Notes: a model not told the origin generated them from the sequence alone. A stretch of DNA of 64,000 nt from Parasphingopyxis sp. CP4 (GCF_013378055.1 NZ_CP051130.1:62001-126000); one strand, 5' to 3'; positions 8,069-16,964 are shown, counted from the stretch's first letter. Made by a program: numbers and translations.

Positions 8069-9681
8069 TATTGCACGCCTCCGAAAGCAACGCCGGACAG
8101 TTCTGTCATCTCGCGTTTCCATGTTGTCAGGTCGTCCGCATTGAATTTCGAGAGGTGATCATGGCCGCAAGCTCGCGCCATCACTTGCATCAGCTCGACG
8201 CTGGCATCGAAGAAATTCTTGAGCTGGCCGGCCGATTTGTCGGCAAGCAGGCGGCTTACAAGGTGCGGCTTCTGGGTGGCGATGCCGACCGGGCAGTTGT
8301 TCGTATGGCAAGCGCGCATTGCGATGCAGCCAATCGCCTGCATCGCCGAGTTGGAGACCGCGATTGCGTCAGCGCCCAGTGCCATGGCCTTGATGAAATC
8401 TGCCGGTTTTCTGAGGCCACCGGTGGCGACCAGCGTCACACCATTTGCGTTCGAGCTATCCAGATGCCGCCGTGCACGTGCCAGGGCCGGGATAGTCGGG
8501 ACTGAAATATTGTCGCGGAAGATGATCGGGGCTGCGCCCGTGCCGCCGCCGCGGCCGTCAAGGATGATATAGTCGACGCCCACTTCGAGCGCGGCATCGA
8601 TATCCTTCTCAATATGCTGGGCTGACAATTTGAATCCGATCGGAATGCCGCCGGTTCGGCTGCGCACTTCGTCGGCGAATTCCTTGATCTGGCTGACTTC
8701 GGTCCAGTCGGGAAAGCGCGGCGGGGAAATCGCAGATTCGCCTTCGGCCAGGCCGCGCACCTCAGCAATCTTGCCTTTGACCTTTTCACCTGGAAGATGG
8801 CCGCCAGTGCCGGTTTTTGCGCCCTGGCCACCCTTGAAGTGAAAGGCCTGCACGCGTTCAAGCTTGTCCCAGCTAAAGCCAAAACGGGCCGATGCCAGTT
8901 CATAGAAATAGCGGCTATTCTCGGCTTGCTCCTCAGCCAGCATACCGCCTTCTCCCGAACAGATGCCGGTACCGGCCAGTTCGGCGCCCATGGCGAGCGC
9001 GACCTTGGCGGTTTCCGACAAGGCGCCGAAACTCATGTCAGAGACAAAAAGCGGAATGGCGAGTTTGAGGGGTTTTTGCGCATTGGGTCCGATGACCACC
9101 TCGGTTGCCACGGGATCGTCATCGAGCAGCGGCGGACGATGCAGCTGCGCGGTGAGGAGTTGGATATCATCCCAATCGGGCAATTCGTGGCGCGGCACGC
9201 CCATCGCCGCGACGGCACCGTGATGCCCGGTCTTTGAGAGGCCATCTTTCGCATATTGCTGGATCAGGCCGGTATAAGGTTCTTCTTCTGTGCCATGGCT
9301 GGTGTCAGCATAGAGGCCGAGATAAGCATCACGATCAAAGGGTTGCGGGCTGGCGTGGTGCCACGCGGCGATTTCGTCTTCATCGACCAGGATTTCGCCA
9401 TCCTGAATCCAGCTTTCAAACTTCTGCAATGCTTCTTCATTCGCATAGCTCGAAACGCCGCTGTCGAGCCGGTAATCCCAGTCGTGAACACCGCAGATCA
9501 GATTGTCATTGGCGTCGACATGGCCATCAGCCATCAGCGCGCCGCGATGCAGGCAACGGCCATACATCACCGATACTTTCTCATCGAAGCGAACGATAAC
9601 GAGATCGACATTGGCGACCAGCGCATATGTCGGTGTCCGGTCCTCAAGTTCGTCCCATTTGGCTATGGCAATTTTTGACAT
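8068..9681 (-). CDS. Rieske-FMN glutamate synthase-like fusion protein
   Basis: ATG 9681 is preceded by an AGGGGATTGAG ribosome site that overlaps the upstream stop. The upstream extension to 9813 reads into the antiporter gene and is rejected. The 537-residue product has an N-terminal Rieske [2Fe-2S] domain (C43-x-H45 and C63-x2-H66). A GltB2-type FMN barrel follows, with VSDMSFGALSE, GTGICSGEGG, FKGGQGAKTG and GTGAAPIIF segments and a [3Fe-4S] cluster pattern C452-x5-C458-x4-C463. It lacks the amidotransferase domain of true glutamate synthase. The family is annotated as FMN-binding glutamate-synthase-like. The electron path Rieske to 3Fe-4S to FMN is inferred, and the substrate is unknown. 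It lies between an antiporter and a DUF5996-like gene in one operon. Confidence 0.85.
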   Translation of the reverse strand: MSKIAIAKWDELEDRTPTYALVANVDLVIVRFDEKVSVMYGRCLHRGALMADGHVDANDNLICGVHDWDYRLDSGVSSYANEEALQKFESWIQDGEILVDEDEIAAWHHASPQPFDRDAYLGLYADTSHGTEEEPYTGLIQQYAKDGLSKTGHHGAVAAMGVPRHELPDWDDIQLLTAQLHRPPLLDDDPVATEVVIGPNAQKPLKLAIPLFVSDMSFGALSETAKVALAMGAELAGTGICSGEGGMLAEEQAENSRYFYELASARFGFSWDKLERVQAFHFKGGQGAKTGTGGHLPGEKVKGKIAEVRGLAEGESAISPPRFPDWTEVSQIKEFADEVRSRTGGIPIGFKLSAQHIEKDIDAALEVGVDYIILDGRGGGTGAAPIIFRDNISVPTIPALARARRHLDSSNANGVTLVATGGLRKPADFIKAMALGADAIAVSNSAMQAIGCIAMRACHTNNCPVGIATQKPHLVSRLLADKSAGQLKNFFDASVELMQVMARACGHDHLSKFNADDLTTWKREMTELSGVAFGGVQ

Positions 9682-9682
9682 C

Positions 9683-10987
9683 TCAATCCCCTGACTTGAT
9701 CTGTTGTGGTGAGGTCGCAGCGTCGTCTTCGACGCGCTCGAATGGATCCGCGACGTCCATTGTTTCAGCGCACTCACCCATTTGTTCGGTGCGGCGCGCG
9801 TATAGGTTACCAAGCGGGAGGGCGCTCATCCCGTGCAGGAGAGCGCTGATCCATACCGCATTGATGGCGATGACGAGGATGGGTTCGGCCCAGGCTTCGC
9901 CGACCTGCGGTATGATCAGCAGTGCGAACAGGGCCGTTGCGAGGCCGCGCGGCCCAAACCAGCCGAAGAAGAGCCGAGTTGCGGGCGCAGCGTCCGTGCC
10001 GATCAGCGAGAGCCAGATTGCGAGCGGCCGAACGATGAAAAGGCTGGCGAAGATCAAACCCATAATGGGCCAGCTAAGATGCTCAATCGCCTCGGGCAGC
10101 AATACAAAGCCGAGCAGGAAGAAGGCGGCCCACATTAAGAGCTGGCCTTCGCCCTCGGTAAATTCGAACAGGAATTCGCAGCGACCCTGGAGGAGATTGC
10201 CGAAGCACAATCCGCCGACGAACGCCGCGATAAACCCGTTACCGCCGATCGCGGTCGCTCCGAGATAGCAGAGCCCGGCCAGCGAAAGGGCAGCAATGCC
10301 TTCATAGGTCCGGCTGGTCCAACCGCGACGATTGACATGCAAGGTGATCCAGCCACCGGCCAGGCCAATCACAATTCCGGCGAGGGGCCCAAGTAGCACC
10401 TGGCCGAGGCCAAATAACAGCCAGCCCTGGGCATCCTGTGTTGCCATTTCTCCGAGCAGTGCCGCGAGCAGCAGGATGATCGGCAACGCAAGGCCATCAT
10501 TGAGGCCACTTTCGACCGTCAGGCCGCGCCGCACCCGCTCGGGTACGCGCAGATTGGTGACGATTGATTGGCCCAGCGCCGCGTCGGTCGGAGCGAGCAA
10601 GGCGGCGACCAATGCCAGAGCGACGAGTGGCCAGCCGGGCAGGAGGAGATAGCCCGCGCCCGTGCCAATCAGCACCGCCAGTGGCAGCCCGACAAGCAGC
10701 ATGCGCTGCGGCCAGACATGCTGTTTTCGGAACTGCATCAGATCGACTTGTGACGCGTCCAGGAACAGCAGGATTACCAGCGTGGTTTCGGCCACTGCGT
10801 GGAGGATCGGTTCACCAGCCTCGGGATCGGCCCATCCGGTCCCAGAAATCAGGAAGCCGGCTGCGAGAAAGAAAATCGGTGCAGTCAGGATCGTGCGCTC
10901 AAACCGCTTCGCGAGCCAGGCGAAACCGACAGCACATGCCGCGGCGTAGATTAGTGCCGTTTCACCCAAGCTTTTTCCCCTTCCCAT
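9683..10987 (-). CDS. cation/proton antiporter (CPA1 type)
   Basis: The 434-residue integral membrane protein has about 12 hydrophobic helices. It has the CPA1-type Asn-Asp pair in ESGLNDGLAL (N163-D164), the expected ion-binding site, and a LAPTDA segment before it. It should exchange Na+ or K+ for H+ across the inner membrane. The C-terminal ~50 residues are a charged cytoplasmic tail. It is the first gene of a three-gene operon; its stop sits in the ribosome site of the Rieske fusion gene. The ion specificity cannot be judged. Confidence 0.85.
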   Translation of the reverse strand: MGRGKSLGETALIYAAACAVGFAWLAKRFERTILTAPIFFLAAGFLISGTGWADPEAGEPILHAVAETTLVILLFLDASQVDLMQFRKQHVWPQRMLLVGLPLAVLIGTGAGYLLLPGWPLVALALVAALLAPTDAALGQSIVTNLRVPERVRRGLTVESGLNDGLALPIILLLAALLGEMATQDAQGWLLFGLGQVLLGPLAGIVIGLAGGWITLHVNRRGWTSRTYEGIAALSLAGLCYLGATAIGGNGFIAAFVGGLCFGNLLQGRCEFLFEFTEGEGQLLMWAAFFLLGFVLLPEAIEHLSWPIMGLIFASLFIVRPLAIWLSLIGTDAAPATRLFFGWFGPRGLATALFALLIIPQVGEAWAEPILVIAINAVWISALLHGMSALPLGNLYARRTEQMGECAETMDVADPFERVEDDAATSPQQIKSGD

Positions 10988-11086
10988 TGTAATGGCAGCA
11001 CGTCACTGTGCGTCAATGTACCATCCTTAGATGCGCGCCGAGCGCCCTTGGTTACACTTCTCCTCTCCCGTGATAGATGTGCGGCA

Positions 11087-11695
11087 ATGGGGAACGGGAT
11101 ATCAGAGCAAGTGAAGCAGGTCTCAAAGCCGGAGATTGAAGCGCAGATGGACCCTAGCCAGATCGAAATTCTGATGCGCGAACATTCGGGCTGGATGCTT
11201 GCCCTGTGCCGGCGGTTGCTCGGTGAAACGGCGCTGGCCGAGGATGGTGTGCAAGACGCGATGATTAGTGCATTCCGCAAGCTGCCGCAGCTTGAAGACC
11301 CACTTGCGCTCAAGGCCTGGCTCTATCGCGTTACGCTGAACAGCTGCCTGTCGATCCTGCGGGCGCGTCGCCGCCAGGAGCAAGAATTGCCGGATGGCAA
11401 TTTTCCCGAATTTGATGCGAATGGATGCCGGATCGAGCCGGTCTGGACGCATTTTGAATCGCCTGAAGACCTTCTGAGCCGCGACGAAACCCGCGTATTC
11501 GTGCTCGCAAAGATCGCCGAACTGCCGGAGAAATATCGTTTGCTTATCCTGCTGCGCGATATTGAAGAGCTGTCCACGGCGGAAACGGCCGAACTGCTGG
11601 GATTGAGCAAAAGCAACACCAAGGTACGTCTGCACCGGGCGCGTAACGCTCTCAAACGCCTGCTTGAGCCGATGATGCGGGGAGAAGCGACATGA
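11087..11695 (+). CDS. ECF-type RNA polymerase sigma factor
   Basis: ATG 11087 gives 202 residues; an internal ATG at 11147 is also possible. Sigma region 2 is visible (SGWMLALCRRLLGE, DGVQDAMISAFRKLP, LKAWLYRVTLNSCLSI) and region 4 follows (LPEKYRLLILLRDIEELSTAETAELLGLSKSNTKVRLHRAR, a helix-turn-helix), separated by a short acidic linker. There is no region 3, as expected for group 4 (ECF) sigma factors. It overlaps the anti-sigma gene by four bases, so the pair is translated together. The signal it senses is unknown. Confidence 0.88.
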   Translation: MGNGISEQVKQVSKPEIEAQMDPSQIEILMREHSGWMLALCRRLLGETALAEDGVQDAMISAFRKLPQLEDPLALKAWLYRVTLNSCLSILRARRRQEQELPDGNFPEFDANGCRIEPVWTHFESPEDLLSRDETRVFVLAKIAELPEKYRLLILLRDIEELSTAETAELLGLSKSNTKVRLHRARNALKRLLEPMMRGEAT

Positions 11696-12018
11696 TCACC
11701 AAAGGGATCAATTTTCCGCCTGCCATGAAACGCGTGATGTCAAAACTGCCCCTGATGATCGATTGCCAGGAGTTCGAGACCTTCATCATCGCCTATTTCG
11801 ACGACGAACTCACGCCACGCCAGCGCCTCATTTTCAATATGCATTTGCGGGTGTGCCGCGAGTGCCGCGAATATCTGCGGGCCTATCAGGCATCGATGAC
11901 ACTTGCCCGCGCGAGTGCAGCATCAGCCGAAACCGAGTTACCCGAACTGCCGGAGGATTTGATCGTCGCAGTTGTCGACGCGCTGAGTGATGGAGATGGT
12001 CCGGATCGTGACAGTTAG
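11692..12018 (+). CDS. zinc-finger (zf-HC2) anti-sigma factor, soluble
   Basis: The start ATG overlaps the sigma factor stop (ATGA). The 108-residue product carries the zf-HC2 pattern: C25 in DCQEFE and H51-x3-C55-x2-C58. Proteins of this kind bind the partner sigma factor and release it upon a redox or other cue. No membrane helix follows the finger, so it is a cytoplasmic anti-sigma factor rather than a transmembrane one. Confidence 0.8.
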   Translation: MITKGINFPPAMKRVMSKLPLMIDCQEFETFIIAYFDDELTPRQRLIFNMHLRVCRECREYLRAYQASMTLARASAASAETELPELPEDLIVAVVDALSDGDGPDRDS

Positions 12019-12092
12019 ACCAACTCAACGAGCAACCCGTATTGTCGAAGACCTGCAATAGGCGGTCACTAATAAGCCGACAGCCAATGAAC

Positions 12093-12116
12093 GACCGCTT
12101 TCGGCCAATAGCGGAC
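12093..12116. repeat. dispersed palindromic repeat, copy 3
   Basis: GACCGCTTTCGGCCAATAGCGGAC forms an imperfect dyad around GGCC. It sits just beyond the end of nadR, between convergent genes, where it could act as a terminator-like hairpin. Other copies are listed separately. Confidence 0.55.
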
Positions 12117-12124
12117 ATCTGTCG

Positions 12125-13102
12125 TCAGTCGAGAGATTGCACGGCCTCTATGGCTTGTTCATACCGTTCATCCCACGAACCGTTGATGGTGATCCAGTTC
12201 GCCCCGGCGGCAATGAGTTCTTCACGGCAAAGGTTATCGAATTTCAATCGCTGTTTGTTCGAGCCAAACAGTCGTAATCCATCATCAATCCACTCGGTGT
12301 CTGCGGCGAGATAGAGATAAAGGTCAGCTATCGGAAATGCCGGGCAATTGAGCGGTGCATCAAATATCATACGATGCCAGGCCCGAGTCATGAGCCAGTC
12401 CGTATCGCAGGGCAGGATTAAACCGCTCCATTCCTTGGCCGAGGCGATCATTGCCTGTTGAGCTGCCGCAATCAACGATAGATCAGACTGCGACAGTTCG
12501 GTCCCATGAACAACGCAATGTGATCGGCCATATTCCGGTACCCAACAACTCTTGAGTTCATCGGCAAGAGAGGCGGCCAAGGTTGATTTGCCGCTGCTCT
12601 CGATCCCGTGCAACACAACCGTTTTGACCATGTCCCTTCGGACAGGCCCGGGCAAGTGCGTCCATTCCGCAGACAAATCCTCACGGATCTTCTGGCCCGA
12701 TAATCCGCCTAGTCCATTCTGATCGGCATCGATAATCCGTCCGCCCAAAGGCACGAATTTACCACCGACCTGTTTTGCGAGTTCGTCGCCATATTCTTCG
12801 CCCGCGAACAGCAAATCAATGGGTTCGGGGTGCGCCCGCTGCACAATTTCCCGCCATATTGGCCAAAATTCTTCACTTTCGTCCGGATGCTGAGGTACTT
12901 CAGCGCCATTCCCAATCAGCCGAGATTGGGGGAACAGCTGACGCATCCATTCCATGCGGAGTTCGCCTGCGATTGGGTCGTCCGGTAACCAGCAAACGAG
13001 AATAGTAAGTTGGTCGCACATCATTTCAGCCGCCCGGCACAGCGCAATATGGCCAGCATGCGGAGGCATGAACTTACCTAACAAAAATCCCCGCGATGTC
13101 AT
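12125..13102 (-). CDS. nadR: NMN adenylyltransferase/ribosylnicotinamide kinase
   Basis: The 325-residue protein has a nucleotidyltransferase N-domain with GKFMPPHAGH (residues 9-18, the HxGH motif) and SGQKIRE (about 135-141). A kinase C-domain follows with a Walker A loop GIESSGKS (166-173). It would phosphorylate nicotinamide riboside and adenylate NMN to NAD. The regulatory helix-turn-helix present in enterobacterial NadR is absent. The start overlaps the pnuC stop by four bases, so uptake and phosphorylation are coupled. Confidence 0.9.
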   Translation of the reverse strand: MTSRGFLLGKFMPPHAGHIALCRAAEMMCDQLTILVCWLPDDPIAGELRMEWMRQLFPQSRLIGNGAEVPQHPDESEEFWPIWREIVQRAHPEPIDLLFAGEEYGDELAKQVGGKFVPLGGRIIDADQNGLGGLSGQKIREDLSAEWTHLPGPVRRDMVKTVVLHGIESSGKSTLAASLADELKSCWVPEYGRSHCVVHGTELSQSDLSLIAAAQQAMIASAKEWSGLILPCDTDWLMTRAWHRMIFDAPLNCPAFPIADLYLYLAADTEWIDDGLRLFGSNKQRLKFDNLCREELIAAGANWITINGSWDERYEQAIEAVQSLD

Positions 13103-13680
13103 ATTTGGCTTTGCTCCGCCGCCCGTTTTCTACCCGCTCGCCACCAAACGATCAGGCCTGTTGTCGCCAATACCAGAAACACCGCATACAGTCCGGCCGT
13201 GAGGTAAAGCTCACGGCTCAGGAACAGCCAAATCGCAATGATGTCGACAAAGATCCAGTAGATCCAATTTTCTATCCGGCGGAGCGCAAGCAAAATTTGT
13301 GCGGTGATGCTGGCAGCGGATACTGTCGCATCGGGATAGGGGGCTACCGCATCCGTCCAAGTGCCTAAGGCATAGGCCAGACCCATGGTCACACCCGCAG
13401 TTACTCCCAACCAGAGGACTATCGAGCTCAAATCGGTCCATCGGACATTGAGTGTTCCCTCGTGTTCGATAGCCCGCGACCATCTCCACCATCCATAGAA
13501 TTGGATGACGACAAAAAATATCTGAAGACCGGCCTCGCCATACAGTTTGGCATCGAAGAAGATGTATCCATAAAGCGATACCATCACGATGCCGAACGGA
13601 TAGTTCCAAACATTTCTCCTGACGATCAGAGTGACATTTGCAATGCCAAGCGCAACCGCCAGCGCTTCGATCAACACCAA
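13099..13680 (-). CDS. pnuC: PnuC-type nicotinamide riboside transporter
   Basis: The 193-residue membrane protein has six to seven helices and the PnuC signatures NVWNYPFG (NxxxxPxG), FYGWWRW and IENWIYWIFVD. PnuC proteins carry out facilitated diffusion of nicotinamide riboside, which is trapped by phosphorylation by NadR, encoded immediately downstream with a four-base overlap. No riboswitch-like fold was recognised in the 250 bases upstream. Confidence 0.9.
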   Translation of the reverse strand: MVLIEALAVALGIANVTLIVRRNVWNYPFGIVMVSLYGYIFFDAKLYGEAGLQIFFVVIQFYGWWRWSRAIEHEGTLNVRWTDLSSIVLWLGVTAGVTMGLAYALGTWTDAVAPYPDATVSAASITAQILLALRRIENWIYWIFVDIIAIWLFLSRELYLTAGLYAVFLVLATTGLIVWWRAGRKRAAEQSQI

Positions 13681-13760
13681 GTTACTCCTAAATTGGCATT
13701 CCCCTTGGGTCAGGGATGGTTGAGGCTAACCGTTTCCTTGTTATCCAACAAGGAAACGAG

Positions 13761-13786
13761 GTCCGCTTGTGGCCGAAAGCGGACAT
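13761..13786. repeat. dispersed palindromic repeat, copy 4
   Basis: GTCCGCTTGTGGCCGAAAGC plus GGACAT shows the same dyad core as the other copies. It lies in the 253-base gap between divergent pnuC and the desaturase gene. Apart from this repeat I see nothing definite in that gap. Confidence 0.5.
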
Positions 13787-13933
13787 AGACCGTGACGGTA
13801 GCGGCGGCCTGGTTTGCACTGGCTGACTTGCCTCCTACCTCAGCAGAGCGTACCGCGCCGCGATGATCTGACGGAACACTTTCATTGACGCAATATTCGC
13901 TCTTTTCCAGGCCATGCTCCCGGGGACCAAGAA

Positions 13934-15010
13934 ATGCTGAACCCTAATGATGGTGACGAGGCGGCGTCTGTGCCACCTGGCGACACCCAAGCGAATGAAG
14001 CCGCAGGATCCGCTGCGAGCTCCGGAACCACACCGATCGATCCGCGACAGCTGGTTCAGGCACTGAAAGCGTTCAATGACCCGCAGCCATGGCGAAGCGG
14101 ATTCGAACTCGCGATCACGCTGGTTTCTTTCGTGTTCTTGAGCTGGATAATGCTGGCCGCAGTAGGGGCTGGCTATCTTCTCGCACTTGTACTCACCGTC
14201 CCGGCGGGACTCTTTTTGCTCAGGGTGTTCCTGATCCAGCATGATTGTGGCCATGGGGCGTTCTTGCCTGGCAGGTCCAGCAACGACTGGCTTGGCAGGG
14301 CGCTTGGTGTGCTGACTCTCACTCCCTACGATTGCTGGAGGAGGTCTCATGCGCTGCACCATGCGGGCACCGGCAATCTTGATAGGCGTGGGCTCGGTGA
14401 CGTCGACACACTGACTGTTCGTGAGTTCCAATCGCTGTCCAGATTCAAACAAATCCTCTACCGCATATACCGACACCCGGTCATTCTGTTCGGGCTCGGC
14501 CCCGCCTATTTGTTCTTGCTGCGTCACCGGCTCCCGATCGGGCTGATGAAGGCCGGGACGGTATATTGGGTCAGCGCGATCGCAACCAACGCCTTATTGG
14601 CTCTGCTGTTGGCCGCGCTCGCCATCCAGTTCGGCATCGGCGCTGTTGTTTTGGTCGTCCTGCCTGTGGTGTTATTCGCCGCCTCGGTGGGCGTCTGGTT
14701 ATTCTATGTCCAGCATCAGTTCGAAGCCACTCACTGGCACCAGGACGCCGAGTGGTCTTTCCACGATGCTGCATTTCGGGGGAGCTCGCACCTCGATCTT
14801 CCTCCCGTGCTACGCTGGTTCACAGCCAATATCGGCGTTCACCACGTCCATCACCTCGCTAGCCGGATTCCCTTTTATCGGCTTCCCGAAGTGCTAAGGG
14901 CGTATCCGCACTTGCGAACTATAAACCGGCTCACCGCTCCCCAGACGATCGGAACGCTGCGCCTCGCTCTGTGGGACGAGGATCAACGACGGCTGATCCC
15001 TTTTCAATAA
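13934..15010 (+). CDS. fatty acid desaturase
   Basis: The 358-residue membrane protein has the three histidine boxes of the acyl-lipid/DesA family: HDCGH (103-107), HALHH (139-143) and HHVHH (about 303-307). Four hydrophobic helices lie in two pairs between the boxes. These boxes bind the di-iron centre that removes hydrogens from acyl chains. A 45-residue Ala/Gly/Ser-rich N-terminal extension precedes the first box. Regiospecificity cannot be read. It stands alone, convergent with rtcR. Confidence 0.88.
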   Translation: MLNPNDGDEAASVPPGDTQANEAAGSAASSGTTPIDPRQLVQALKAFNDPQPWRSGFELAITLVSFVFLSWIMLAAVGAGYLLALVLTVPAGLFLLRVFLIQHDCGHGAFLPGRSSNDWLGRALGVLTLTPYDCWRRSHALHHAGTGNLDRRGLGDVDTLTVREFQSLSRFKQILYRIYRHPVILFGLGPAYLFLLRHRLPIGLMKAGTVYWVSAIATNALLALLLAALAIQFGIGAVVLVVLPVVLFAASVGVWLFYVQHQFEATHWHQDAEWSFHDAAFRGSSHLDLPPVLRWFTANIGVHHVHHLASRIPFYRLPEVLRAYPHLRTINRLTAPQTIGTLRLALWDEDQRRLIPFQ

Positions 15011-15018
15011 GCATCGCC

Positions 15019-15047
15019 AATGCCCGCTATGGCTGGAAAGCGGACGT
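15019..15047. repeat. dispersed palindromic repeat, copy 5
   Basis: ATGCCCGCTATGGCTGGAAAGCGGACGT carries the same core. It fills the short gap between the convergent ends of the desaturase gene and rtcR. Confidence 0.5.
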
Positions 15048-15054
15048 CTCGTCG

Positions 15055-16650
15055 TCAGCCGTCCGTGATGATCTTCCAGTCCAGGTCAAAGCGAGCGAGG
15101 TATTTTCGCAGCCGATCAGCGTCATTCGCACTTTTCCGCCTCAGTCGCGACGCGGCGAACAGCTTTCGTCCAGCCTCGGATAGAGTCCGGCTTGCTTGGC
15201 AAGTGCGAATGGCCTCGACCAGCTGGACCCGGTCAAAGGGATCAATTTGATCGATAGCGCCCTGATCCAGATATGCATCTAGCATGTCTGTCGATGCCGA
15301 CCGATCGACACCCCAAAGATTTTCGAGACGGTTGATTTCGGCGGTAACCATCGATTTTCCAATTCGCCCGGTCGAGGAAAGTGTGGCCATCCGCGTTACG
15401 CTTGATGCCAAGTCACGGAAATTCCCTGACCAGATCGCGGCCGGTGAGGTCGCAAAATCCAGGTACCGGTTGCGCGCTTCCATGTTGAATTGCACGCGAC
15501 TGCCTTCTCGTTCAGCAAAGCGGTCCAGCTCATAATCGAGATTGGGCTCGATATCCTCTCGCCGTTCGGCAAGTCCCGGCAATGAGAAGGTCCAAAGGTT
15601 GAGACGGGCCAAGAGATCTTCGCGAAAGCTCCCGCCAACAACCGCGTCGGCCAGGTTACTGTTGGTTCCTGCGATCAACTGGAAGTCGGAGGCCGATTCC
15701 GCATCGGCTCCGACCGGCAGGAAGCGTTTCTCCTCGACTGCCCGTAAGATTATGGCCTGCTCATCAAGCCCCAATTCGCCTATTTCGTCCAGGAACAGCA
15801 TTCCCGTATCAGCAGATTTGAGCAGGCCCGCCCGGCCCTCAATAGCTCCGGTGAATGCGCCTTTGCGATGTCCGAAGAGCGCTGACATCGCGCTATCGCC
15901 TTTCAGTGTGGCGCAGTTTACCTCAACGAACGGTCCGGCAATCTGATGCTTAAGACGCTTGAGCTCATAGATGCGCCGGGCAAGCTGACTCTTCCCAGCG
16001 CCGGTCGGTCCCATTAGTAGGATCGGTGCCGTGGATCGGATGGCGACCTGCTCAATCTCGTCGATCATGCGATTGAAAGCAGTGTTCTGCGTGTCGATAC
16101 CCGACTTCAGGAAGGATGTACTTTCCTCGACCTCTCCGGCGAAACGGCTTGCAATGCTGTCATAGCGCGAGAGATCAAGATCGATCGTTGTCCAGCTGCC
16201 GGCCGCCCGTGGGGCACCACCGCGCTCGGGTTGGGTCTGGAGTAGCTTGCCAGGCAGGTAGCGGGCTTCGGTAAGCAAGAAGAGACAGATCTGCGCGACA
16301 TGCGTGCCGGTCGTGATGTGGATCAGATAGTCATTTGCCTCGGGATCAAAATCAAAGCCCCGGGTGAAATCGAGAAGCTTGCCATAAACCTCCTCAAAAT
16401 CCCAAGGATCGTCGAAATCGACCAGATGGCGCTGGACGGAGGTTTCGGGGGAAACAGATTCAATGTCGTCCGCAATGAACTGGGCCAAGCGACCGTGCCG
16501 ATCGCCGTGCAACATGACGAAGTTATCGACCCTCAGATCTTCATGCATATGGATGCCAACGCTGGGTCGCCACTTGTTCCAGCGTGTCGGGCCATATTTG
16601 GACGCATCGAGCGTCGATCCCAAAAATCCGATAACGGTCAGCGGTTTCAT
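15055..16650 (-). CDS. rtcR: RtcR, sigma54-dependent activator of RNA repair genes
   Basis: ATG 16650 starts the conserved MKPLTVIGFLGS sequence; the longer frame is A+T-rich leader. The 531-residue protein has the RtcR N-terminal CARF-like domain (residues 1-180, with HITTGTH at 111-117) and a sigma54-type AAA+ domain with Walker A GPTGAGKS (214-221) and the sigma54-contact loop GAFTGA (264-269). A C-terminal DNA-binding region follows. RtcR activates rtcBA when damaged RNA ends bind the CARF domain. It is divergent from the tRNA-rtcB-rtcA unit, which has a good sigma54 promoter. Confidence 0.93.
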   Translation of the reverse strand: MKPLTVIGFLGSTLDASKYGPTRWNKWRPSVGIHMHEDLRVDNFVMLHGDRHGRLAQFIADDIESVSPETSVQRHLVDFDDPWDFEEVYGKLLDFTRGFDFDPEANDYLIHITTGTHVAQICLFLLTEARYLPGKLLQTQPERGGAPRAAGSWTTIDLDLSRYDSIASRFAGEVEESTSFLKSGIDTQNTAFNRMIDEIEQVAIRSTAPILLMGPTGAGKSQLARRIYELKRLKHQIAGPFVEVNCATLKGDSAMSALFGHRKGAFTGAIEGRAGLLKSADTGMLFLDEIGELGLDEQAIILRAVEEKRFLPVGADAESASDFQLIAGTNSNLADAVVGGSFREDLLARLNLWTFSLPGLAERREDIEPNLDYELDRFAEREGSRVQFNMEARNRYLDFATSPAAIWSGNFRDLASSVTRMATLSSTGRIGKSMVTAEINRLENLWGVDRSASTDMLDAYLDQGAIDQIDPFDRVQLVEAIRTCQASRTLSEAGRKLFAASRLRRKSANDADRLRKYLARFDLDWKIITDG

Positions 16651-16740
16651 ATTTATACTATCATATAAAATATGCGCTCTGTCGATATAAAATGTTGATT
16701 TCGGACTCTCTCGGATTTTCGACCAAACATTCAAGAATGG

Positions 16741-16777
16741 CAGTTTTCTGGCAATTTTCTGCGCTTCTCAGAAACTG
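16741..16777. promoter_or_regulatory. possible RtcR-binding inverted repeat
   Basis: CAGTTTTCTG at 16741-16750 and CAGAAACTG at 16769-16777 are near-perfect inverted copies just upstream of, and touching, the sigma54 -24 element. RtcR sites usually lie farther upstream, so this is only a candidate. Confidence 0.25.
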
Positions 16778-16791
16778 GCATGCAATCTGCA
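16776..16791 (+). promoter_or_regulatory. sigma54 promoter of the RNA repair operon
   Basis: TGGCATGCAATCTGCA matches the -24/-12 consensus (TGGCACG-N4-TTGCA) with exact GG-to-GC spacing. Transcription should begin near 16802, 85 bases before the tRNA-like gene and 183 before rtcB. The divergent RtcR gene supports the call. Confidence 0.8.
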
Positions 16792-16886
16792 ATGTATCGT
16801 GCGTCGTCGGTTCGCAAACATCTCCGACGATACAGCGGCGGAAGGGGCGGCCGGAATCGGCCGGTCGCCCCAAAGGATTTGAACGG

Positions 16887-16964
16887 CAGGGCGTAGCTCA
16901 GCTTGCGAAGAGTACCGGCCTTGGAAGCCGGGGGTCGTTGGTTCGAATCCAACCGCCCTGACCA
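16887..16964 (+). tRNA. tRNA-Pro(UGG)-like gene inside the RtcR-controlled transcript
   Basis: A full cloverleaf can be drawn. The acceptor stem is CAGGGCG/CGCCCTG with discriminator A and encoded CCA. The D stem is GCTC/GAGT, the anticodon stem CCGGC/GCCGG, and the loop CTTGGAA carries anticodon TGG (16922-16924). The variable loop has five bases, and the T arm is GTTGG-TTCGAAT-CCAAC. C1:G72 and A73 fit bacterial tRNA-Pro. Oddities: the 10-base D loop (AGCTTGCGAA) lacks the GG pair that normally docks with the T loop, and the D stem ends in a G-U pair. It lies between the sigma54 promoter and rtcB, only 20 bases from the rtcB start, so it should be co-transcribed. It may be a functional tRNA, a decoy, or a sensor. 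Confidence 0.75.

Noticed and set aside
13681-13933. An NAD-type riboswitch before pnuC
   Set aside because: I could not draw any known NAD aptamer core there; only the dispersed repeat is visible.
13835-14527. A 230-residue minus-strand frame opposite the desaturase
   Set aside because: Its sequence is low in hydrophobic order and antisense to a gene with all three His boxes.
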